A model generated the notes under the pieces. It did no database searches. It was not told where the DNA came from and saw nothing but the letters and a program-made list of their open reading frames with translations. A stretch of DNA of 64,000 nucleotides from an uncultured Saccharospirillaceae bacterium (GTDB lineage Bacteria > Pseudomonadota > Gammaproteobacteria > Pseudomonadales > Oceanobacteraceae), in NCBI GenBank assembly GCA_947499545.1, contig CANMOZ010000019.1:16160-80159 (forward strand). Direction: 5' to 3'. A program made the translations under genes and the position numbers. This document shows positions 10,047-19,799 of this stretch, one piece after another. Within the stretch, counting starts at the first letter, position 1; each line of letters starts with the position of its first letter.

Positions 10047-10721
10047 CTAATGATCGATACCTTCTACACCGGCAATTAATGGGACAAAGCGTACGAATTC
10101 AAAACCATCACTCTGAAGAACGCCAGATTTATGATAGCGGTATAATTGCTGTGTCCCTGAAACATCGCCTATCGGAATGACCAAAACCCCACCAGGCGCC
10201 AACTGCTCCAATAACGCTGCGGGTAATTCGGGCGCGCAAGCAGTCACGATAATACCGTCATAGGGTGCGTTGGATTTCAATCCTTGAAAGCCATCCGCTA
10301 TAAACGAGTGAATGTTGTTTAGACTCAGCGCATGCCATCGACTCGTCGCTTTAGATGCCAATATCCCTAAGCGCTCAACGGTGTAAACCTCATCAACCAG
10401 TTTTGAAAGCACCGTTGTTTGATAGCCACACCCTGTTCCTACTTCGAGTACACGTTTAAGGTGTCCAAAGGAAAGCAATAGTTCCGTCATTCGGGCGACG
10501 ATATAAGGCTGTGAAATCGTTTGCCCATACCCTATAGGCAAGGCACTGTCTTCATACGCTAAGTGAGCCATGGCCTCATCGACAAAGATATGGCGAGGTA
10601 TGCTCGCCATCGTTTCCAATACGGGCTCACTTCGAATGCCTTCGGTCTGAAGCCGCTCAATCATACGCATACGAGTGCGTTTTGAGGTCATGCCCCGCCC
10701 CTCAATCCACTCTGGTGTCAT
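10047..10721 (-). CDS. pcm: Protein-L-isoaspartate O-methyltransferase
   Basis: 224 residues. The product repairs isoaspartyl damage in proteins using S-adenosylmethionine. The substrate block TISQPYIVARMTELL and the SAM-binding motif I, LEVGTGCGYQT, are both clear. It begins three bases after the surE stop codon, the standard surE-pcm pairing. The short N-terminal extension before MTSKRTRMRMIERL is not part of the core family, so MTSKR (codon 11) is a possible alternative start. Confidence 0.96.
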   Translation of the reverse strand: MTPEWIEGRGMTSKRTRMRMIERLQTEGIRSEPVLETMASIPRHIFVDEAMAHLAYEDSALPIGYGQTISQPYIVARMTELLLSFGHLKRVLEVGTGCGYQTTVLSKLVDEVYTVERLGILASKATSRWHALSLNNIHSFIADGFQGLKSNAPYDGIIVTACAPELPAALLEQLAPGGVLVIPIGDVSGTQQLYRYHKSGVLQSDGFEFVRFVPLIAGVEGIDH

Positions 10722-10724
10722 TCG

Positions 10725-11471
10725 TTATCCTTCATCACGAACCAACGCCTGAACCTGAGACTGCGCGGAATAAGCTGTCATATCAATCTGTATCGGGGTT
10801 ATAGACACTTTATTTTGCTCAATTGCATAAAAGTCCGTTCCTTCACCTGCATCTTGTCCCTGCCCAGAACCTGAGATCCAGTAACAAAGCTTCCCTCTTG
10901 GGTTCGTCATTTCTACTGGATTATCAGAACGTGCTCGATGCCCTAAGCGTGTAACCTCAACCCCTTGTATTTCTTCGAAAGGAATGTCTGGAACATTAAT
11001 GTTCAGCAATACACCCTTGGGAAGCCTTAGCTCCGCAAGTTTTGGCAACCATGCCACGAGAAAGCGAGCGGCACTAGCAAAGTGCTCCACACCGTTTAAA
11101 GAGATCGCTATTGGGTTTCGGTCTAGAAAACGCCCCTCTGTAGCCGCAGCAACGGTTCCAGAATAAAGAACATCATCACCCAAATTGGCTCCAGAATTAA
11201 TGCCTGATAAAACAATGTCCGGCTCCTCAATACAAAGCCGATGCAACCCAAGGTGCACACAATCTGTCGGCGTGCCATTGAGGCACATCGCTTGATCTGA
11301 CAAAGTAATGGGATGCAAGGGGCGATCTAGCGTCAAGGAGTTACTGGCTCCGCTTCGATCTCGATCTGGCGCAATGATGGTTACTTGATGACCACCCAAA
11401 CGAAGATGTTCAGCCAAGATGTTAATACCTGGCGCATGCACCCCATCATCATTCGATAACAGTATTTTCAC
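10725..11471 (-). CDS. surE: 5'/3'-nucleotidase SurE
   Basis: 248 residues. The N-terminal motif SNDDGVHAPGI carries the metal-binding Asp pair, and SGINSGANLGDDVLYSGTV is the second family signature. SurE is a nucleoside monophosphatase linked to stress survival. It opens the surE-pcm-DUF368-nlpD-rpoS run. In other gammaproteobacteria truD lies directly upstream; here truD is about 2.1 kb away because two SBP genes are inserted between them. Confidence 0.97.
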   Translation of the reverse strand: MKILLSNDDGVHAPGINILAEHLRLGGHQVTIIAPDRDRSGASNSLTLDRPLHPITLSDQAMCLNGTPTDCVHLGLHRLCIEEPDIVLSGINSGANLGDDVLYSGTVAAATEGRFLDRNPIAISLNGVEHFASAARFLVAWLPKLAELRLPKGVLLNINVPDIPFEEIQGVEVTRLGHRARSDNPVEMTNPRGKLCYWISGSGQGQDAGEGTDFYAIEQNKVSITPIQIDMTAYSAQSQVQALVRDEG

Positions 11472-11786
11472 TTATAACCCAACCCTTTGTAATATATAGT
11501 TTTTTTACGTTCTTAGCACTCAAAAAACCTATTCAGTGCGCTTACATGCACACACTTATTATCTGCCCCTAAGTTATGACGAACTGATTCTACCAGACTC
11601 GCCTATTAATTTCGTCGTCTATGCCCCTTCATCAAAGCGCTGATCGAGTACAATCACAAAGCGAGAGAAGCCATAAACAATACATTCTCAATACAGCTGC
11701 TGATCTTGTTTTGTAGGCAGTTAATGAGCAATTCAGGCTTCGGTAGCTCATAAGCCATAAAGGGTGCCCGTTATGCTGGCGCAGAA
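11472..11786. other. Intergenic region upstream of surE
   Basis: 315 bases without a gene. Near 11495 the minus strand contains an AT-rich stretch with a TATATT -10-like sequence that could serve surE, but no matching -35 stands out. I see no structured RNA or repeat in the rest. Confidence 0.35.
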
Positions 11787-12575
11787 TTATTTTATCTCTC
11801 TTTTTTTAATCAACGCCGACAACTGCCCTGCCGCTTCTAATCGATCAATACCATCATCTAGTATTTTTTTTAGCTCAGCTGAATAAGGATAAGCACGGCT
11901 TATCAACATATGAAATTGCTCTGACTCAACATCAGATATTGGAACATACCTCAAGGCAATGTTTTCCCGCTTAGCTTTTCTCCAGTCAGGATGACTTATT
12001 ACTATTTCTTTGCGGGCAACCAATAGATCACAGGGTCGATTCCCAAGCAGTCTAAACGATTCAAGATAATTGTCATGCAATGCGGTAACTTCGGCATCAC
12101 TCCCTAATAAAAACCGATAGGAATAACCTTTCAATCCACATAATTTAAAATCCAAAATCTCAAGGAGCTTCATCGAAGTGAATTTTTCCAAAGTACCCTT
12201 CCTTCCCACAACAACCGGGCTTATGTTGTAGTAAGGCTTTGTCAAAAGATAATCTTGATTACGTTCCAAGCTGAAAGATGCCGATACCGCCACCTGGAAT
12301 GTATTGGATTCCACACCATATAGGCACCTTCTCCAGGGTGGCATAGTGAATTCATACTTAATCCCAGCGGGTTCTAGTATCAGAGCGAGCACATCCAAGT
12401 CATAGCCTTGAAAACCACCCTCAGCATCAAGGTAGTGATAAGGAGGCCACCCAGAACCATCGCCACAGATACTGATCTTTTCTATAGAAGCGGATAACAC
12501 TGAGGAAGCCAACAACATACCCGCCGCTATAACGATTACTCTTTGTAGCGCATGAGTACAGATAAGCAAGCACAT
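11787..12575 (-). CDS. Periplasmic solute-binding protein, SBP_bac_3 type
   Basis: From the ATG at 12575 the product has a hydrophobic signal peptide ending near ASSVLSA. The mature domain follows the bacterial family 3 SBP pattern: GWPPYHYLDAEGGFQGYDLDV near the start and a PWRR motif about 35 residues later, shared by all seven SBP paralogs in this window. No permease or ATPase gene is adjacent, so it is an orphan binding protein, perhaps serving a distant transporter or a sensor. A longer frame to 12635 exists but places extra residues before the signal peptide. It is divergent from the broken SBP gene next to it. Confidence 0.82.
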   Translation of the reverse strand: MCLLICTHALQRVIVIAAGMLLASSVLSASIEKISICGDGSGWPPYHYLDAEGGFQGYDLDVLALILEPAGIKYEFTMPPWRRCLYGVESNTFQVAVSASFSLERNQDYLLTKPYYNISPVVVGRKGTLEKFTSMKLLEILDFKLCGLKGYSYRFLLGSDAEVTALHDNYLESFRLLGNRPCDLLVARKEIVISHPDWRKAKRENIALRYVPISDVESEQFHMLISRAYPYSAELKKILDDGIDRLEAAGQLSALIKKREIK

Positions 12576-12742
12576 ACTATTAGCATTGAGAACAATGAGA
12601 ATACCCCTGAGTCTAGCCCACCCGTTTACCCTCAAGCACCTGGACTACACTAAAGAGGCCGTCAATATATCGAGGGAAGCAATTTTTGGCTTGCGGCCAT
12701 TAACCCTCGCTTCATTGGGCCTTCACTCCAGGAGCTTGCTTC

Positions 12743-13516
12743 ATGCTATTTCACCACAATTTTTCGGCCTTACTATGCACCCTTCTCATCAGTTTCAGTG
12801 CTTTTGCCAGTGAACCTTTTAAGGTTGTTACTGAAGATTTTCCACCCTACTTTGGTGACAACATGCAAGAAAAAGGTTGGCTATAGGCTGCTGTAAAGAA
12901 AGCACTTAGCGATCAAGGATACGATGCCAGCATAGAATTCATGCCTTGGGCACGTGCGGTCCACCTATCAAAAGGAGGGCAATACGATGCGCTATTAGGG
13001 GCTTTTAAAACGAAAGAGCGAGAGGCCTGGTACGCATTCGGCCAACCGATTTCTGAGGTTAAGTCGGTTTTCTTTGTGACACTGTCTAATCGAGACAAGA
13101 TCAAGTGGAACGGTGACTTACAAACCGTCGCCAGTTACAAAATTGCTGTAGGCCGTGGTCATGTTATAAGTGATGAATTTGACAAATCCACCCTTTTAAC
13201 AAAGCAAGAAGTTCCGACTCTTGAAGATGCATTATCCCTCCTACACCTGGGCAAGGTGGACATCGCGGCTGGCTATGGAGACGTCGGGCTTGCTGAACTG
13301 TTAAACCTCGAAAAAAAGTATAAAGACATCTCTCTCACTACTATTCCAATAGAACCCGCTCTTGCTAGCCAGAACATGTATCTAGCTATTTCCCTCAAAA
13401 CAAAAGACGTAGAAAGCAAAACTCAACGATTCGACAAGGCTTTTCAAAAGCTTGTTAGTGAAGGCACCGTAGACAGCATTAAAAAACGGTTATTTGCCAC
13501 CCCGAAAAGCCAATAG
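12743..13516 (+). pseudogene. SBP_bac_3-type binding protein gene with one in-frame amber stop
   Basis: A good start is present: ATG 12743 with GGAG eight bases upstream, a signal peptide ending at AFA, then EPFKVVTEDFPPYFGD. Codon 48 is TAG (12884-12886), after which the same frame continues for 210 codons with the PWAR motif and normal SBP sequence to 13516. Every other part looks intact, so the break is a single nonsense codon, recent or a sequencing error. A truncated product starting at an internal codon would lack the signal peptide. Confidence 0.8.
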
Positions 13517-13535
13517 CCCCATATCCATTTGGGGC
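13516..13535. terminator. Hairpin between convergent SBP and truD genes
   Basis: A perfect GCCCCA/TGGGGC stem with an 8-base loop overlaps the end of the plus-strand SBP pseudogene and faces the end of truD. The T-run after it is weak (CATTCTTC), so terminator function is only likely. Confidence 0.5.
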
Positions 13536-13578
13536 CATTCTTCATCCAAGCTAGCCCAACCGCTCTACCTGTTGACGC

Positions 13579-14616
13579 CTAGGTTTCATCAGTGTGTTCT
13601 TCAACACTCGCTCTAAACTCTTCTATTGAGCCCAACTCACGTAAAACCGCTGTTGCATAACTTCCCGGAGAAAGCTTAAAACGCAATAACAATTCACCCT
13701 CTTGCCACTCCCAAGCTAGATCTTGCACTTGATTCGTTAGCTTTCGACGCTCTTGACTTAAGCCTGCATGCTCAAGCCCATTACATATATCCGGAAAAAC
13801 CTCTGCTAATTGCGATTCCAGCTCTAAAGCAAGCCCTGCTGTGGGCAATCGCCCTCTGCCCCACATGGGTCCCGTTAACCATTTAGGATCATTCTCTTCT
13901 ACCAGATCCCCTTCAATGCATTGCTGCAAGATCCCCTGACGAACACGCTCTTGGCACAACCAATTGAAAAGGTATGAACGAGCGGCAGAGAGATAGAGGC
14001 TAAATTTTTGCCGGTTTCGTTCACGGCGTTTCCTTTGAAAAATCTCTAACGCATGGGCCACATTATGACCGTCAAACCCAAAGCGTTGCTCGCCAAAATA
14101 ATTAGGTACGCCAGACTCTGCAATGACTGATAACCGCTGATCCAACCGCTCGGCTAAAGACAGAGCATTTGAATGAACGACATCGACCCCCAATCCACGC
14201 AGGCGAATTTCAAATGCATTAGCTTGCAACTGCCCACGACGTAGCTTTTTGGTGTGCCGCGTCACCTCTAGTACCTTGGCGCCCGTTTCCTTTTCAAGCC
14301 CCGCAAAACTCGGCTCTGGCTTTTTTAATCCCCAATAAATACTGAACCATTGCCGTGTAACGGCTCGTCGATCTTTTAAACCGGCATAACTCACATTGGC
14401 AAGCGGAACACCCACCTGATCAGCAATTTGGCGGGCCAACCATTGAGTATTGGTATTTTTCTTTTCTACATAGAGATAAAGATGCTCACCTTCGCCTGCA
14501 TGCTCAAACCCAGCAATTTCTGTAACACAAAAATCTTCAGGCTCTACACGGTATTGCCCCACGACACCCAGTTCGTCATAGGCTTTTAACCAATTTAACG
14601 GCCAATCCACAATCAT
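13579..14616 (-). CDS. truD: tRNA pseudouridine(13) synthase TruD
   Basis: 345 residues. It modifies U13 of certain tRNAs. The catalytic Asp lies in YAGLKDRRAVTRQW (Asp82), and the second family block NYFGEQRFG follows near residue 167. The TRUD insertion domain lies in the middle and C-terminal half. It is transcribed after ispF with a gap of about 75 bases, in the usual ftsB-ispD-ispF-truD order. Confidence 0.96.
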   Translation of the reverse strand: MIVDWPLNWLKAYDELGVVGQYRVEPEDFCVTEIAGFEHAGEGEHLYLYVEKKNTNTQWLARQIADQVGVPLANVSYAGLKDRRAVTRQWFSIYWGLKKPEPSFAGLEKETGAKVLEVTRHTKKLRRGQLQANAFEIRLRGLGVDVVHSNALSLAERLDQRLSVIAESGVPNYFGEQRFGFDGHNVAHALEIFQRKRRERNRQKFSLYLSAARSYLFNWLCQERVRQGILQQCIEGDLVEENDPKWLTGPMWGRGRLPTAGLALELESQLAEVFPDICNGLEHAGLSQERRKLTNQVQDLAWEWQEGELLLRFKLSPGSYATAVLRELGSIEEFRASVEEHTDET

Positions 14617-14690
14617 TACCTCTGATTAAATAGGGATTTCATCACTGCTGTATAGAAATAGGCAATTGAAAAAAGCATCTCATTGGCACA

Positions 14691-15188
14691 TCAGTTTATG
14701 CTCGGCTTCACCAGCAAACAGACCGCATGAACAGCGATACCTTCTTTACGGCCAGCGTACCCTAAACCTTCTGTTGTGGTCGCTTTAACGTTGATTAACG
14801 GTAGTTGTGCATTCAGCATGTCAGACAAAGATTCTCTCATAGCCTCTATATAGGGCGCCATTTTGGGCGCTTGGGCAATAATGGTGACATCAAGATTATT
14901 GATCTGCCAGCCTTCAGCCGTCAGCTCATCCCACACATTTTGAACCAACAACCGGCTGGATATCCCTTTATATTGAGGGTCTTGATCAGGAAACCGCTTC
15001 CCAATATCTCCCTTTCCAATGGCACCAAGCAATGCATCAATCACAGCATGCAGCAAAACATCACCATCGGAATGAGCAATAAAGCCATGCTCATAAGGAA
15101 TCTCAACGCCTCCGAGACTTAAAGAATCACCTTCACCAAATCGATGCACATCAAACCCGTGGCCGATTCTTATGATCATATTGTTCAT
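14691..15188 (-). CDS. ispF: 2-C-methyl-D-erythritol 2,4-cyclodiphosphate synthase
   Basis: Fifth enzyme of the MEP isoprenoid pathway. The zinc-binding DVH motif is in [10 protein letters not shown] and the second His-containing block is [19 protein letters not shown]; the C-terminal [17 protein letters not shown] is also typical. I favour ATG 15188, preceded by GAAGAAAG, but GTG 15200 and ATG 15179 are in frame. It lies 26 bases after ispD and is probably co-transcribed. Confidence 0.95.
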   Translation of the reverse strand: MNNMIIRIGHGFDVHRFGEGDSLSLGGVEIPYEHGFIAHSDGDVLLHAVIDALLGAIGKGDIGKRFPDQDPQYKGISSRLLVQNVWDELTAEGWQINNLDVTIIAQAPKMAPYIEAMRESLSDMLNAQLPLINVKATTTEGLGYAGRKEGIAVHAVCLLVKPSIN

Positions 15189-15214
15189 ATCTTTCTTCAC
15201 AACTATCGAATTGA

Positions 15215-15982
15215 CTAAACGCCCTGGTGAGAGAATTGGGTTAAATAAAATCCTACCCAGTCCAAGTCCACCGGGTATGTCACTTTTATATTGTGCGAAT
15301 GACCAGGGACTACTTGAGGGGCCAACCCTATGGCTTCCAATGCGGATGCCTCATCGGTCACTGTGTTCGCGGGGTTATCGGCTTCAGAGGCACTTTGCGC
15401 ATGATCCAGCGCCATGAGCAGCGTATCAAAAGGAGCCATTTGCGGCGTTTGTGCTAACCAAAGCTCAGAACGATCTAAAGTTGCTTTAACACCCAAGTTA
15501 CCGTCAACCCGCTTAACCGTATCCACTATGGGGCTTGCCAACAATGCACCGTTGGGGCCAGCCGCTTTCATAAGATTGCTTATATCTTCTTTTTCGACAC
15601 AAGGCCTAGCCGCATCATGTACAAGAATTTGAGGAGGCAGTTCATAAGATTCAACCTCTGGTTCCAGGTACCTCAAAGCGTTGAGAACGGTTTCCAACCG
15701 AGTATGTCCCCCAGCCTTCAATACCTCAACATCCGCTTGCTCACCGGATTGAACCCTAAAACTAAGCTGATCAATGCGAACATCTTCCGGGTCGACCACA
15801 ACGTAAACTCGATGAACGGCATTCATTGATAATATACGTTGCACAACCCACTCAAGCAGGGTTTTCCCCTGTACAGAAAGGTATTGTTTTGGAATTTCAG
15901 ATCCCATCCGACGACCCATACCAGCAGCAGGTATAATCATCCAAAACTCTTGTTGAATATCAGAGCCAATCAGATTACTCAC
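15215..15982 (-). CDS. ispD: 2-C-methyl-D-erythritol 4-phosphate cytidylyltransferase
   Basis: 255 residues. The CTP-binding motif [19 protein letters not shown] is near the N-terminus, and HDAARPCV in the middle is a family hallmark. The product makes CDP-methylerythritol in the MEP pathway. [17 protein letters not shown]-like block near the C-terminus matches the substrate-binding region, here with [17 protein letters not shown]. It sits between ftsB and ispF. Confidence 0.96.
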   Translation of the reverse strand: MSNLIGSDIQQEFWMIIPAAGMGRRMGSEIPKQYLSVQGKTLLEWVVQRILSMNAVHRVYVVVDPEDVRIDQLSFRVQSGEQADVEVLKAGGHTRLETVLNALRYLEPEVESYELPPQILVHDAARPCVEKEDISNLMKAAGPNGALLASPIVDTVKRVDGNLGVKATLDRSELWLAQTPQMAPFDTLLMALDHAQSASEADNPANTVTDEASALEAIGLAPQVVPGHSHNIKVTYPVDLDWVGFYLTQFSHQGV

Positions 15983-16097
15983 GTCTCATCGCCGTTCATC
16001 AGCATTCAATAGCCAGCATGATACCGAATTAATATGGTTTGCGCTTAATTTCAATGATTCTTTTATTTGCTTTACAGGCTGATTACAGCAATTCTGA

Positions 16098-16436
16098 TTA
16101 CTCAGGTACAATCCATACAAAGGTTTCACCTTGTTCAATCATACCCAGTTCGTTTCGAGCTCTCTCTTCAATAGCATCCATACCTGATTTGAGCTCGATA
16201 ATTTCAGCTGTCAGTAACTGGTTACGCTCATACAAACGCAGATTCTCAGACTCTTTTTGGCGGACTTCCAATGATAAACCTCTCAACTCCCTAAAGCCGG
16301 AGGCACCAAACCATAACTGATAACTCAAATGACCAAAAACGGCTATCAACCCCGCTACCAGCACCCAACCAGACCCGCTGCTCACTTTGTCTGTAATCAC
16401 ATCAACGCACCCCAAACCCACTTTCATAATAAACAT
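16098..16436 (-). CDS. ftsB: Cell division protein FtsB
   Basis: About 112 residues: a single N-terminal membrane segment (around 24-40), a coiled coil (about 50-90) with regular heptads, and the C-terminal ARNELGMIEQGETFVWI block that identifies FtsB. It joins FtsL and FtsQ in the divisome. The cytoplasmic N-terminus is longer than usual. The ftsB-ispD order is conserved. The upstream neighbour is not eno as in many relatives but an accessory gene, so the accessory zone begins here. Confidence 0.93.
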   Translation of the reverse strand: MFIMKVGLGCVDVITDKVSSGSGWVLVAGLIAVFGHLSYQLWFGASGFRELRGLSLEVRQKESENLRLYERNQLLTAEIIELKSGMDAIEERARNELGMIEQGETFVWIVPE

Positions 16437-16581
16437 TGCACATAGGCACTCAATGCAACCGAACGTTCAAATCCGGCGTCTACGACCATGTTATGGTAAT
16501 TCAGATGGATTTTACAGCGACCAAAAGGCAGGCAAAGTAGCTAGATTGCAAAAACAGAATCCACCGACAAGACATACTCAG

Positions 16582-16872
16582 TTAAGCACATCTTAAGAGG
16601 AGTTCCGGATCATCAAAATCACGCGGCGGATGTTGCTCCCAGCTGGCCCCACAATCTAAAGAAAGCCACAAGACTCTTCCCCTTACTCTGGCATTTGGCC
16701 GAGCAAAGTTAAGTGCCTCGATAAAATTATCGCAACTATAACGTTCAGGAGAGAGTGCATTTTTCCACACCAACCACTCTCCGTGATACCCCTTAAACAG
16801 AAAATAATCCCCATCTTCAGTATCTCGAGGAGGTTCAAATGCAATTTTTTTGAAGCATCGCTTGACGGCCAT
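16582..16872 (-). CDS. Small tryptophan-rich protein of unrecognised family, copy 1
   Basis: I do not recognise this family. I start at ATG 16872 because the second copy near 17.8 kb begins at the matching position (M-x-x-KRC). The two proteins share KRC, F-x-PP, DYFLFK-x-Y, W-x-x-WKN-x-LS and LWLSLD, which cover most of the 96 residues. No signal peptide or membrane segment is present. GGGGATAGG lies upstream as a possible ribosome site. The two copies lie in the same orientation between ftsB and an SBP gene. Confidence 0.72.
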   Translation of the reverse strand: MAVKRCFKKIAFEPPRDTEDGDYFLFKGYHGEWLVWKNALSPERYSCDNFIEALNFARPNARVRGRVLWLSLDCGASWEQHPPRDFDDPELLLRCA

Positions 16873-17525
16873 CCTATCCCCACCGACGATCATTGATACC
16901 TTCTGTCACTTTTATTGTAGTTCCTATCTTTGCTTCAGAATTGGCCTAAATAGTCTTCATTGCATTAATCACTGCCACACCTTGCGGTCATTAACAGTAT
17001 CGCTACACATCTATAACAACTTTACAAGAAGCCACAAATCGCCAACACCTCAAGTCTAGCTTAAAAACATGCCAAATCATCCAAACAGAACAACGCATAC
17101 ACAGTAAAATCAAGCCATGAGCTTAGATCTGTGAAGTACTCCTTATTTCTTGCTTGTCTAAAACAGTATATTAAGCCTGGGTGAAATAACCCACATTCCT
17201 TCGTATCCAGCCTTATCTAATTTTTCAAGGCTGGACTTTTTTAAAGAGCTTCATCCCATCATCACTCCAACGCTCTATACCCCCAAGAGGACCTTATTTA
17301 CCCCCACTCAGTCATTATCAACTCTAAGAGCGGTACATTCACTGAAAATGATACTCTTCAAGAATTTCTTGCATTCTCCCTGCCCGAGATTATTGCCACA
17401 TAGATTGATTAAAATCTTTCATAATCACACAGGCATTAGGCCGACTTTTATGCAGTGTTATAAATAGCGGCAGGCTCTCTAAAGGTGGAGCAACCGGTAT
17501 TAATCTATCAACAGAGTGACTACTC
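16873..17525. other. Gene-poor stretch between the two small paralogs
   Basis: About 650 bases. The short open frames here look like chance frames. The only clear structure is a hairpin ending at 17235 on the plus strand, described separately. The sequence is AT-rich and not obviously derived from either neighbouring gene. Confidence 0.4.
17206..17241 (+). terminator. Strong plus-strand terminator without an assigned gene
   Basis: A perfect 9-bp stem (TCCAGCCTT / AAGGCTGGA) with a 12-base loop is followed by CTTTTTT on the plus strand. No plus-strand protein gene lies upstream, so it may end a small RNA; the minus strand lacks a T-run. Confidence 0.6.
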
Positions 17526-17816
17526 TCAACCACATGCAGTAAATTGATGCTTTTCATTGCTTGAGCTAGGCAAATGCTTCTCCCAGGTAACGCCATTATC
17601 TAGAGAAAGCCACAGTGTCCGTCCACGCAAACCCGCATTGTCTAGCGCAAATCGATATGCAGCATCAAAGGAATCACACTGAAACTTCTCAGCAGACAAT
17701 GTATTTTTCCAAATCATCCAAAAACCAGAGTAGTGTTTAAACAGAAAATAATCGTTTTCTTCCGATCTTTTTGGAGGGTCAAAAAATACAACTCTGTAAC
17801 AGCGTTTTATATTCAT
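17526..17816 (-). CDS. Small tryptophan-rich protein of unrecognised family, copy 2
   Basis: Paralog of the gene at 16582-16872, with the same conserved blocks: KRC near the start, FDPP, DYFLFKHYSGFWMIWKN, LSAEKFQCDSF, GRTLWLSLDNG and WEKHLP. The shared cysteine and tryptophans suggest a compact fold. The C-terminal 12 residues differ. I start at ATG 17816 by alignment with copy 1. Function is unknown. Its position beside SBP genes is not informative. Confidence 0.72.
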   Translation of the reverse strand: MNIKRCYRVVFFDPPKRSEENDYFLFKHYSGFWMIWKNTLSAEKFQCDSFDAAYRFALDNAGLRGRTLWLSLDNGVTWEKHLPSSSNEKHQFTACG

Positions 17817-17981
17817 CACACCCACATCCAAAAGCGGTATCTATCATAATGACCAACCTAGGAACAATTGGATGTTAGAAAACCGTGTAGAATTGTAATT
17901 CAGGAAGAAAACTGAAAGGAATACACCAAGAAGTCTTAATTCGCTTAAACAAGGCCTCTGCAAAATCAATCTTATAGGCCT

Positions 17982-18725
17982 TTACATGTTATGTTTTTTC
18001 TTAATCTCATCAAACTTCCCCGATTTTTGCAAACTCTCTAAACCTTCGTTAAATGCATTTACAAACTGCTTCGATTTATCTGATTTTCTAAACATAACGT
18101 AAAGCTGTGGCGCAAAAAGAGGCGGCGTCAACGCCTTAATTCGAGCGACATCGGCAGAAAACTTGCTGTTGGCCATGTGAAGTATGGCGTAATGACCACC
18201 CGCAAAAGCATCTATTGTTCCTGATAACAAGCGGGTCATGCTTCTTTCGTAGTCAGCAGCTGGAACCTTGGTGAAATTCGTAGCATTATCGAACTCAACA
18301 CCGTGTGAAGCATCAATCATGATGCCTATTTTCATTCCATCCAAATCCTTTAATGAACTAAACTTTATGTCATTTCGCTCTCTCAAGACAAAAAGAGACT
18401 CAATAACGGGCATAATAGGTGAAGGAAAGTCAAAGTATTTAGCCCTCTCCTCCGTATAATAAGCGCCTAGCATTCCGTGATATTTGCCTACCATGGCGCC
18501 TTTATAGCCTCTCGCCCAAGATGTAAATGTCATTTTAAGCTTATAACCAGAATGTTCTAAGGCTTGTCGAGCTATATCGCACACCACCCCCTGCTCTACT
18601 CCACTCTCAAAGAAATACGGCTCCCAGTTGGTTGTCACCAAATGAACCTCTTCAGTTGAATTGCTGTTCATACAGAGAATCAGCAGTAGAAATCCAACGA
18701 TCTTATATGTCTTTACTCTATGCAT
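17982..18725 (-). CDS. Periplasmic solute-binding protein, SBP_bac_3 type
   Basis: 247 residues with a signal peptide (hydrophobic stretch 9-20). The mature domain opens LVTTNWEPYFFESGVEQGVVCDIA, has the WAR motif (TSWARGYKGA) and a C-terminal helix LESLQKSGKFDEIKKKHNM, all typical of family 3 binding proteins. The Gly-rich FAGGHYAI block lies in the second lobe. No transport genes are adjacent. It most resembles the copy at 29.9-30.7 kb, which shares GLLGAY/GMLGAY-x-x-ER. Confidence 0.85.
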   Translation of the reverse strand: MHRVKTYKIVGFLLLILCMNSNSTEEVHLVTTNWEPYFFESGVEQGVVCDIARQALEHSGYKLKMTFTSWARGYKGAMVGKYHGMLGAYYTEERAKYFDFPSPIMPVIESLFVLRERNDIKFSSLKDLDGMKIGIMIDASHGVEFDNATNFTKVPAADYERSMTRLLSGTIDAFAGGHYAILHMANSKFSADVARIKALTPPLFAPQLYVMFRKSDKSKQFVNAFNEGLESLQKSGKFDEIKKKHNM

Positions 18726-18899
18726 TCCTATCAGCCAACAGACGCCCTACACCCACACATTATAGATGATGTCGCCACAGCGTTATGAAAGGTCGCATTG
18801 ATTGGCATCTTCACGCCAACATATTAATAAGCAGCGTGCGATATAGAATTGGCGCTCAGCACATAGCCTCAGAGCGCCAACTGGGAAATGATGAATATG

Positions 18900-19799
18900 T
18901 TATGGCTTTTTACGAGAAGACAGAGCTTTGAATAATCCACCAATCCCAAGAAGAATAAATACGCCAAACTTCTTCAAAAATACGAAAGCCGCTGCCAAGA
19001 AGCCCGTTTTGGCTAACACCTTTCCAGCGACCAAAGCACCCAAACCATAAGCGGCAACCTTATCGATTTCAGGATCAAAATCACTGTAGGTTTTGCCATT
19101 GTTAAATTCAGCCATTGACAATACCCTGTTAAGCTCACTTTCAATCAAAGGTTTTTGATCTATCCCTGCAATGAAATTGAGCACCAACACACCTTTCCTA
19201 CCCAAAATGCGGATATTGTAATTCAGCGTATTGCCGTCTTCGCCGTTACCAAATTTAATTTCTTTTGCCCAATGAAGCTTATGAGATTCCTTGTCATAGA
19301 AAGGGGTTGCTGCCCAGCCAACCAGCTCTACTGGCTCAAAGCCGGCTTTAACTCGCTCCGCACTAAACTCCCGGGTATCCTCCTGCATTTGCTCCAGCAT
19401 TTCAGCGTAATCAATGGAATCAGCATCTTCATCTGACACATACCCATCTTCCTCATATTCAATCGTCACTGCCCATGCGTTATCATCAAATGGTGTCATG
19501 TCGGAGGGAAATAACATACCCAATGTTGACTGACTCGGTGGATTCCCCCAAACTTCGACCAACACCTTTTCAGCATCCATCGGATTTAGGTAATAGAAAT
19601 TCTCAGGTATATTTAGAGTGGCTGAAGCCGCTTCAATCACAACTTTCCCAGTTTTTCTATCTAATGACTCCCAAACATTTTGAGCCCAGGTTGCATATTG
19701 CTGCTCTTCATCCACCAAGGGCTCTTGATCATTTGCATTGATCATAATCGAAAAGCAAACTACGAGAATGCCCATCATAGAAATAATCATATTCTTCAT
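18900..19799 (-). CDS. DUF2167 family membrane-anchored protein
   Basis: From ATG 19799 (AGGTGA 11 bases upstream) the product has a signal peptide, then a region matching DUF2167: YLNPMDAEKVLVEVWGNPP, LGMLFPSDMTPFDDNAWAVTIEYEEDGYVSDEDA and a VGWAATPFYDKESHKLHWAKE block. A C-terminal hydrophobic region with AAAFVFLKKFGVFILLGIGG is followed by basic residues, so it is probably a periplasmic domain tethered to the inner membrane. Function of the family is not established. It stands alone on the minus strand. Confidence 0.85.
   Translation of the reverse strand: MKNMIISMMGILVVCFSIMINANDQEPLVDEEQQYATWAQNVWESLDRKTGKVVIEAASATLNIPENFYYLNPMDAEKVLVEVWGNPPSQSTLGMLFPSDMTPFDDNAWAVTIEYEEDGYVSDEDADSIDYAEMLEQMQEDTREFSAERVKAGFEPVELVGWAATPFYDKESHKLHWAKEIKFGNGEDGNTLNYNIRILGRKGVLVLNFIAGIDQKPLIESELNRVLSMAEFNNGKTYSDFDPEIDKVAAYGLGALVAGKVLAKTGFLAAAFVFLKKFGVFILLGIGGLFKALSSRKKP

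Noticed and set aside
17390-17596. Minus-strand open frame of 68 codons
   Set aside because: It overlaps the well-supported 17526 paralog in another frame and has no ribosome site or conservation evidence.
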